Below are positions 58,942 to 64,000 of a stretch of DNA of 64,000 nt, piece by piece. The position numbers were made by a program, and so were the translations under genes. The notes beneath the pieces are model-generated. The model searched no databases, was not told the DNA's origin, and saw only the letters and a program-made list of their open reading frames with translations. Source of the stretch: Frigoribacterium sp. CFBP 13712 (lineage in GTDB: Bacteria; Actinomycetota; Actinomycetes; Actinomycetales; Microbacteriaceae); contig NZ_JACYVH010000002.1 in NCBI RefSeq assembly GCF_014842255.1, positions 1-64,000 on the forward strand. Reading direction: 5' to 3'. Numbering within the stretch: position 1 is the first letter of the stretch; every line of letters starts with the position of its first letter.

Positions 58942-59014
58942 GGGGCTATGGCGCAGTTGGTAGCGCGTCTCGTTCGCAATGAGAAGGTCAGGGGTTCGAA
59001 TCCCCTTAGCTCCA
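58942..59014 (+). tRNA. tRNA-Ala (anticodon CGC)
   Basis: A 73-nt cloverleaf: acceptor GGGGCTA pairs with TAGCTCC (one G-T); D stem GCGC/GCGC; anticodon stem TCTCG/TGAGA around loop TTCGCAA with anticodon CGC; T arm GGGG-TTCGAAT-CCCC. Discriminator A at 59014; CCA is not encoded. A possible -10 (TATCGT, 58921-58926) precedes it. Confidence 0.96.
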
Positions 59015-59043
59015 CGGAATGCACGCGGCTCCACGAGTCGCCC

Positions 59044-59069
59044 AGAGGCCCCCGGCGACGGGGGCCTCT
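59044..59069 (+). terminator. terminator hairpin after tRNA-Ala
   Basis: A perfect 11-bp stem AGAGGCCCCCG / CGGGGGCCTCT with a GCGA tetraloop, 30 nt after the tRNA 3' end. Strong G+C stem, partial TCTC tail. Confidence 0.85.
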
Positions 59070-59176
59070 CGCACGTCCGGGCGTCGTCCGCCCCGCCCCG
59101 CCGGGTGTGCAAATCGCGACCACACCGGGGTTGAACCCCGCACGACGCCACGTTATGGACGGCATCGAGAGCGGAA

Positions 59177-59262
59177 CGGTCGGGTTCGGCCCGGTGAAGT
59201 CGCCCGACGCGGTCGGGTTCGGCCCGAAGAAGACGCCCGACGCGGTCGGGTTCGGCCCCGAG
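59177..59262. repeat. 33-bp direct repeat, 2.6 units, upstream of the methyltransferase
   Basis: CGGTCGGGTTCGGCCC recurs at 59177, 59210 and 59243 with exactly 33-bp period; the intervening parts end CGCCCGACG. Read in the methyltransferase frame it gives VGFGPxKxPDA repeats, from ATG 59155. I treat it as non-coding leader since the conserved protein begins at 59338, but a repeat-bearing N-terminal extension cannot be excluded. Confidence 0.7.
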
Positions 59263-59337
59263 GCCAGGGTGGAGCCGAGGAGGCGCGGGCCGCGACCGCC
59301 GCGGACGGCACCAGGACAGGTGCGGAAAGATGGGGGC

Positions 59338-60954
59338 GTGCCTCTCGTCTCGACCGATCCTGCTCTGCTCGCCCGTCTCCGCTCCGACCTGTCGTCGTCC
59401 GGGTTCACCGTCGATCGCCTCAGCGGCCCAGACGCGTGGGGGCCGACGGCCGGTGCCGCGCTGTTCCGGGGTGAGCGGGTCGCGGCCCGGCGCGCACTCC
59501 GCCGCAGCGTCGAGTCGAACGACGGCATCCGCACGGCGGCGACCCTCGCTCTGCTGTTCATCCTCGGTTATCCGCAGCCCCGGGCCGACGTCGAGCGCGC
59601 TCTGCCCACCCTCGGCGTCGACGGGGCCGAGTCCCTCGGGCTGATCGAGCTCGACACCGCGTCGGCACCGACCACCGCGTCGGCGCCGGCCACGCAGACG
59701 ACCGCCCCGACCGTCCGGGCGCGGGTCGATCTCCGCCCCTACTCGTTCGTCGACGGGGTCGGCGAGGCCGCGTGGTGGATCGCCTCCGACCTCGGCGAGC
59801 TCGCCCTCGGCGGCGCCCTGCGCGAAGACCACGTGCTCGGCGTGGGCGGCGCCTCGGCCACGCTGGCCGGGCTGATCGTTCCGCGCGACGTCGATCGCGC
59901 GCTCGACCTCGGCACCGGCTGCGGCATCCAGGCGATGCACGTCGCTCGGCACGCGCGGCACGTGGTCGCCACCGACATCTCGCGCCGTGCCCTCGACTTC
60001 GCGGCGTTCAACGCCGCGCTGAACCTGATCGACGGCATCGAGTTCCGTCTGGGCAGCCTCTTCGAGCCCGTCGCCGGCGAGACCTTCGACCACGTGGTCT
60101 CGAACCCGCCCTTCGTCATCACGCCGCGCCTCGAGGGGGTGCCCGAGTACGAGTACCGGGACGGCGGCATGGAGGGCGACGACCTCGTGGCGTCCGTCGT
60201 CGGCGAGGTCGGGCGGCATCTGGCCCCGGGCGGCATCGCTCAGCTGCTCGGCAACTGGGAGTCCGCCGGCGCAGGCGGCTCACCGGCGAAGAAGGGCGCG
60301 TACTCCGTCTCCGACTGGGCGGCGCGCGGTCTCGTGCCCCTCGACGTGTGGGTGGTCGAACGCGAGCTGCAGGACCCAGCCGCCTACGCCGAGACCTGGA
60401 TCCGAGACGGCGGCACCCGCCCCGGCACCGATGACTTCGAGCGGCTCTACGAGGCCTGGCTCGGCGACTTCGAGACGCGGCGCATCGAGCAGGTCGGGTT
60501 CGGCTACGTGACGCTGCGGCGACCGGTCGATGAGGCGACTGCGCCCGTGGTCCGCATCGAGCGCCTCCTCGGGGCGATGGGGGCGAACGAGGTCGGGCTC
60601 GGGGCGCACCTCCTGGCGACGCTCGACTCGCTCGACACCCTGCGGGGTCTGGATGACGACGCACTGCTGGCGACGCACCCGCGGGTCGCCGGCGACGTCA
60701 CCGAAGAGCGGCACTACTGGCCCGGCAACGACGACCCCACCGTCATCACCCTCAGGCAGGGCGGCGGCTTCGCCCGGAGCATCGAGTCGGGAACAGCGCT
60801 CTCGGCGCTGGTCGGGGCTTCGGACGGAGAGCTGTCCGCAGCGGCGATCGCCGGTGCCCTGGCACAGCTGCTCGATGTCGAGGAGGCGCGGCTCCGTCAG
60901 GAGCTGGCGCCGCGCCTCCGCGAGCTGGTCACCGTGGGTATGCTGCGACTCTGA
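59338..60954 (+). CDS. HemK/PrmC-like class I methyltransferase
   Basis: 538 residues from GTG 59338 (VPLVSTDPALLARLRSDL). N-terminal ~150 residues are a separate winged-helix-like domain. The SAM fold is in the middle: LDLGTGCGIQAMHVARHA, VVATDISRRALDFAAFNAAL, and the adenine/glutamine-type catalytic motif SNPPF (NPPF for NPPY). C-terminal ~170 residues are actinobacterial extra sequence. The NPPF motif predicts N-methylation of an amide or exocyclic amine in a protein or nucleic acid; target unknown. An in-frame ATG at 59155 would add 61 residues including the 33-bp repeats. Confidence 0.85.
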   Translation: MPLVSTDPALLARLRSDLSSSGFTVDRLSGPDAWGPTAGAALFRGERVAARRALRRSVESNDGIRTAATLALLFILGYPQPRADVERALPTLGVDGAESLGLIELDTASAPTTASAPATQTTAPTVRARVDLRPYSFVDGVGEAAWWIASDLGELALGGALREDHVLGVGGASATLAGLIVPRDVDRALDLGTGCGIQAMHVARHARHVVATDISRRALDFAAFNAALNLIDGIEFRLGSLFEPVAGETFDHVVSNPPFVITPRLEGVPEYEYRDGGMEGDDLVASVVGEVGRHLAPGGIAQLLGNWESAGAGGSPAKKGAYSVSDWAARGLVPLDVWVVERELQDPAAYAETWIRDGGTRPGTDDFERLYEAWLGDFETRRIEQVGFGYVTLRRPVDEATAPVVRIERLLGAMGANEVGLGAHLLATLDSLDTLRGLDDDALLATHPRVAGDVTEERHYWPGNDDPTVITLRQGGGFARSIESGTALSALVGASDGELSAAAIAGALAQLLDVEEARLRQELAPRLRELVTVGMLRL

Positions 60955-60981
60955 GTCGCCCGTCGGGTGAGCGGCGGCCGG

Positions 60982-61923
60982 CTACCTGCCGACCCGGTCG
61001 CCCCAGGTGCGCCACGAGTACTCGGGCACGAACCCGAGGAGATCGCGCGCCTTGTCGGAGCTGAGCAGGGGCTCGGTGCCCTCGATCGCCGCGCGGCGCT
61101 CGACCTGGGGGTAGAACCGGTCGGCGAGCACGGCGGTGGGAGTGTTCATCACGGTGTCCGCGTTCGCGATGATGAAGGCCTCGAAGCCGACCAGATCGGA
61201 CTGCAGGGCCTTGCGGACGGCCTGGGCGCCGTCGCGGGCGTCGATGTACGAGAAGAGGTTGAACGTGCGCTCTTCGGGGGACTCGTCGAACGGGAACGCC
61301 TCGTAGTCGGTGTCATCCATCACGTTCGAGAAGCGCAGACCGATCAGCTTGAGCTGGCGATCCCAGCGGGTGAAGTGCCGGGCCATCTCCTCTTCGACGG
61401 CCTTTCCGAGCGAGTACGACGACTCGGGGCGCACCGGGTACTCCTCGTCGACGGGGAGGTAGGGCGGGTCGATGTCGAAGGGGATGCCGAGCAGCGTCTC
61501 GCTCGAGGCCCAGACGACGTTGCGGATCTTCGCGGCCCGGGCGGCGGCGAAGACGTTGTAGCTCGAGGTGACGTTGTTGGTGAACAGCGCCGCGTTCGGC
61601 ACGAGCCCGGGTGCCGGGATGGCGCCGAGGTGCACGACGGCGTCGATCTGGTCGTAGCGGTCGTCGACGCTGGTCAGAGCCTGAGCGACCTGGCCGTAGT
61701 CGGTCAGATCGACCTTCACGTAGACGACGCCGTCGACGGGTTCGGGGCTCGGCACGCGGTCGAGCAGCACGACCTCGTAGCCGTTCTCCGCGAGATCGCG
61801 GACGACGGCGCGGCCGAGCTTGCCGCTGCCGCCGGTGACGGCGACGCGCTGTCGGCTGCCGGGGCGCGACCCGCCCTGGTCGGAGCTGCTGCCGGCGGAG
61901 TTGCTGGGGGGAGTGGACGTCAT
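60982..61923 (-). CDS. NAD-dependent epimerase/dehydratase
   Basis: 313 residues from the ATG complementary to 61921-61923. After a ~25-residue Ser/Pro-rich lead, RVAVTGGSGKLGRAVVRDLAENGYEVVLLDR forms the NAD site; VVHLGAIPAPG, WASSETLLG (catalytic Ser/Thr region), and SSYSLGKAVEEEMARHF (Tyr and Lys, YxxxK) complete the extended-SDR core. Sugar-nucleotide epimerase or uronate-dehydrogenase-like; substrate unknown. Convergent with the methyltransferase gene. Confidence 0.9.
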   Translation of the reverse strand: MTSTPPSNSAGSSSDQGGSRPGSRQRVAVTGGSGKLGRAVVRDLAENGYEVVLLDRVPSPEPVDGVVYVKVDLTDYGQVAQALTSVDDRYDQIDAVVHLGAIPAPGLVPNAALFTNNVTSSYNVFAAARAAKIRNVVWASSETLLGIPFDIDPPYLPVDEEYPVRPESSYSLGKAVEEEMARHFTRWDRQLKLIGLRFSNVMDDTDYEAFPFDESPEERTFNLFSYIDARDGAQAVRKALQSDLVGFEAFIIANADTVMNTPTAVLADRFYPQVERRAAIEGTEPLLSSDKARDLLGFVPEYSWRTWGDRVGR

Positions 61924-62070
61924 CGTCGGGTCTTCCTGCCTGTGGTTGGGATTCCGTTCTATCAGCCGCCACCGACACCGGGGTCGCTCGGTGGTCGATG
62001 TGCAGGGTGCCGGCGGGTGGGGAGGGATGACCCGCTGACAATCACCCGGTCTCGCTGCCGCGCGACCGTC

Positions 62071-62160
62071 ATGACCGGTTATCTTGTAGTGCGTCCTCGG
62101 CTGGTTACCGAGACGCTCGCACCCGTCACACGTCCGACGCGGCCGATCGTGATCTCCTGA
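62071..62160 (+). CDS. candidate 29-residue small protein or leader peptide
   Basis: ATG 62071 to TGA 62158-62160: MTGYLVVRPRLVTETLAPVTR then PTRPIVIS. An in-frame GTG at 62089 follows a TATCTT element by 4 nt and could be a leaderless start. A terminator-like hairpin begins 36 nt after the stop. No family recognised; it may instead be part of a small RNA. Low confidence. Confidence 0.3.
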   Translation: MTGYLVVRPRLVTETLAPVTRPTRPIVIS

Positions 62161-62196
62161 TCCGATCACGTCCGGTCCTCGTTCGGGGTGCGGCCC

Positions 62197-62238
62197 GCAC
62201 GCCCCCGTCCGAGTCTCGACTCGTCGACGGGGGCGTGC
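62197..62238 (+). terminator. long terminator-like hairpin in a divergent region
   Basis: GCACGCCCCCGTC (62197-62209) pairs with GACGGGGGCGTGC (62226-62238), extended inward by CGAGT-CTCG-ACTCG, with a 2-nt bulge: an almost continuous 18-bp stem. Followed by CTTGTCTCC. No annotated gene on the plus strand reads into it. Confidence 0.75.
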
Positions 62239-62438
62239 CTTGTCTCCGGCCCGTTCCCGTGACAGTATCGAGTGATCCTCATCTCACGAGCGGATCAGGG
62301 GTGAGATGGGGCGAAGTGCACAGGGGCGCCCCGGCGCCCGTGCCCGCTCCTCCACCGGTGGTGCTGCCGCGTCCCACCGGTGGAGGGGCTCCTCCGGCTC
62401 GGCGGCGGCCGGGGTCGATGAGGCAAGATCGACACATC

Positions 62439-64000
62439 ATGTCGTCCGCTCCCGCCGCTCCTCTGGCCGCCCTCCTCCCCGCCCACCCGGGCACCGCCTC
62501 CTACGATGCGGACGCCGCGTACGCCGACTTCGCGGGGTGGGCCGAGGGTCGGGGGCTGCCGCTCTACCCCGCACAGGACGAGGCCATGATCGAGCTCGTC
62601 TCGGGGGCGTCGGTCATCCTCAGCACACCGACCGGCACCGGCAAGTCGCTCGTGGCCGCCGGGGCCCACTTCGTGGCGCTCAGCAAGGGGCAGCGCAGCT
62701 ATTACACGGCACCGATCAAGGCCCTGGTCAGCGAGAAGTTCTTCGCGCTCGTCGAGCTGTTCGGACCCGAGAACGTCGGCATGGTCACCGGCGACTCGTC
62801 GGTCAACTCCGACGCGCCCATCATCTGCTGCACGGCCGAGATCCTGGCGAACCTCGTGCTGCGCCACGGCGCCGACTCCGAGGTCGACCAGGTCGTGATG
62901 GACGAGTTCCACTTCTACGGCGACCAGTCGCGGGGGTGGGCCTGGCAGGTGCCCCTGCTGCTGCTTCCCCGCGTGCAGTTCCTGCTCATGTCGGCCACGT
63001 TGGGCGACGTCACCCGCATCACCGACGACCTCTCGAGGCGCACCGGTCGCCCCGTCGCCCGGGTCACCGGGGTCGAGCGGCCGGTGCCCCTGCACTACAC
63101 GTACGCGCAGACGCCCGTGCAGGAGACGGTCGAGGACCTGCTCGCCACGGGCGAGGCGCCGGTGTACGTCGTGCACTTCTCGCAGGCGGCGGCCCTCGAG
63201 CGGGCGCAGGCCCTCTCGAGCATCAAGGTCGCCACCCGAGAGCAGCGCGACGAGATCGCGGAGCTGATCGGCGGGTTCCGGTTCAGCACGGGCTTCGGCA
63301 AGACGCTCGGGCGCCTCGTCCGCTCGGGCATCGGCGTGCATCACGCCGGCATGCTGCCCAAGTACCGCCGTCTCGTCGAGCAGCTCGCCCAGCGCGGCCT
63401 GCTGCGGGTCATCTGCGGCACCGACACCCTCGGCGTCGGCATCAACGTGCCCATCCGCACCGTGCTGCTGACCGCCCTCACGAAGTTCGACGGCACGCGC
63501 ATGCGGCAGCTGTCGGCCAGGGAGTTCCACCAGATCGCCGGGCGTGCCGGTCGTGCGGGTTACGACACGTCGGGCTCGGTGGTGCTGCAGGCGCCCGAGT
63601 ACGAGATCGACAACCTCAAGGCCATCGAGAAGGCGGGCGACGACCCCAAGAAGAAGCGCAAGATCGTCCGCAAGAAAGCACCGGACGGCTTCGTGTCGTG
63701 GGGCGAGCCGAGCTTCCAGAAGCTGATCGCCGCCGAGCCCGAGGCCCTGACCTCGCACATGCAGATCACCCACGCCATGCTGCTGAACGTCATCGGCCGC
63801 GGTGGCGACGTGTTCGAGAACGTGCGGTCGCTCGTCTTCGACAACCACGAACCGCGCTCGCGGCAGTACGCGATGGCGCGTCAGGCCATCTCGATCTACC
63901 GCACGCTGCGGACGGCCGAGGTCGTCGTGCAAGAGCCGTCGATCGACGGTGGCGACCCCGTCATCCGACTCACCGTCGATCTGCAGGCCAACTTCGCGCT
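62439..64000 (+). CDS. Ski2/Mtr4-like DEAD/DEAH RNA helicase, DUF3516 type (partial, runs off the window)
   Basis: About 520 residues visible from ATG 62439; the 3' end is outside the window. Q-like motif PLYPAQDEAM, Walker A STPTGTGKS, motif Ia APIKALVSEKF, motif II MDEFHFYGD (DEFH), motif III MSATLGD, motif V CGTDTLGVGINVP and motif VI HQIAGRAGRAG are intact. A Lys-rich DPKKKRKIVRKK insert follows. Actinobacterial DUF3516 helicases are related to Ski2/Mtr4 and probably act in RNA turnover. A strong structured region lies upstream. Confidence 0.92.
   Translation, partial: MSSAPAAPLAALLPAHPGTASYDADAAYADFAGWAEGRGLPLYPAQDEAMIELVSGASVILSTPTGTGKSLVAAGAHFVALSKGQRSYYTAPIKALVSEKFFALVELFGPENVGMVTGDSSVNSDAPIICCTAEILANLVLRHGADSEVDQVVMDEFHFYGDQSRGWAWQVPLLLLPRVQFLLMSATLGDVTRITDDLSRRTGRPVARVTGVERPVPLHYTYAQTPVQETVEDLLATGEAPVYVVHFSQAAALERAQALSSIKVATREQRDEIAELIGGFRFSTGFGKTLGRLVRSGIGVHHAGMLPKYRRLVEQLAQRGLLRVICGTDTLGVGINVPIRTVLLTALTKFDGTRMRQLSAREFHQIAGRAGRAGYDTSGSVVLQAPEYEIDNLKAIEKAGDDPKKKRKIVRKKAPDGFVSWGEPSFQKLIAAEPEALTSHMQITHAMLLNVIGRGGDVFENVRSLVFDNHEPRSRQYAMARQAISIYRTLRTAEVVVQEPSIDGGDPVIRLTVDLQANFA

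Larger units (their letters stand above)
61924..62438. other. 515-bp divergent intergenic region with structured elements
   Basis: It holds a short open frame (62071-62160), an inverted repeat CGTGATC/GATCACG at 62148-62154 and 62164-62170, and a strong terminator-like hairpin at 62197-62238. It lies between two divergently transcribed genes, so a terminator in the middle suggests an additional short transcript. The remainder (62240-62438) has a GC-rich CACCGGTGG/CCACCGGTG pair around 62353-62384 and otherwise nothing I can name. Confidence 0.5.

Noticed and set aside
62170-62438. SRP RNA, tmRNA or RNase P RNA in the structured divergent gap
   Set aside because: None of the conserved cores of those RNAs (for example the SRP GGAA-loop helix 8) could be found.

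Overview
The window comes from a high-GC actinobacterium, most probably a member of Microbacteriaceae. The family-level call rests on overall composition, abundant GTG starts and 4-nt ATGA/GTGA gene overlaps, and several family-typical genes: a DUF3516 Ski2-like helicase, a helicase-like protein ending in an MTES_1575-type nuclease fold, and a small ENDxxLRADxPPHWG protein. No rRNA, CRISPR array, integrase or replication origin was seen. There is one tRNA, Ala(CGC).

Layout. 0.3-3.0 kb: a SnoaL-fold lipoprotein followed by an OmpR-type regulator and its histidine kinase. 3.0-9.5 kb: a visibly more A+T-rich accessory island carrying small membrane proteins, acetyltransferases and a compact type I CBASS anti-phage operon (CD-NTase plus Cap15 effector). 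Two related one-TM membrane proteins bracket the island's main gene block, and its right edge truncates a HAD hydrolase gene. 9.9-11.2 kb: decayed duplicates of genes whose intact copies lie at 17.4 and 20.7-21.3 kb. 11.3-21.8 kb: an Imm-5-like protein, a hydrolase, a quinone-reductase-like flavoprotein, GH25 lysozyme, cupin, VOC, GNAT, YrhK, an ornithine-carbamoyltransferase-like protein, an F420/NADPH reductase with its TetR regulator, and an S66 peptidase. 22.0-26.7 kb: kdpFABC preceded by an extra 27-residue membrane peptide. 26.8-31.8 kb: a secreted double-NTF2 protein, HxlR and TetR regulators, two SDRs and two GNATs.

31.9-44.6 kb is a catabolic region for nitrogen-rich small molecules. 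It contains allantoinase, a creatininase-family amidase, an FAD-linked oxidase, a PNPOx-like flavoprotein, an NMT1/SsuA-type ABC importer, a cytosine-deaminase-like amidohydrolase, an XRE-cupin regulator, a [2Fe-2S] oxygenase reductase and a second amidohydrolase with altered metal ligands. The genes are mostly one tightly overlapping minus-strand unit, with the regulator and reductase divergent from it; the substrate cannot be named from sequence.

44.7-64.0 kb is largely housekeeping: mycoredoxin-like protein, DUF418, WcbI-like protein, TIGR01777 epimerase, DUF1508, a degenerate SF1 helicase-like protein of 1255 residues, mscL, an FmdB zinc ribbon, 5-formyl-THF cyclo-ligase, galU, tRNA-Ala, a methyltransferase, an epimerase and a Ski2-like helicase cut by the window end. 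Convergent intergenic gaps here hold unusual non-coding structure: two copies of a ~58-60 bp palindrome with a compensatory base change, a 7-unit hairpin array with strict 93/114 bp alternation, and several shorter tandem repeats. A short motif, CCGAGGAGGCGCGGG, is dispersed in both orientations, mainly from 31 to 61 kb.
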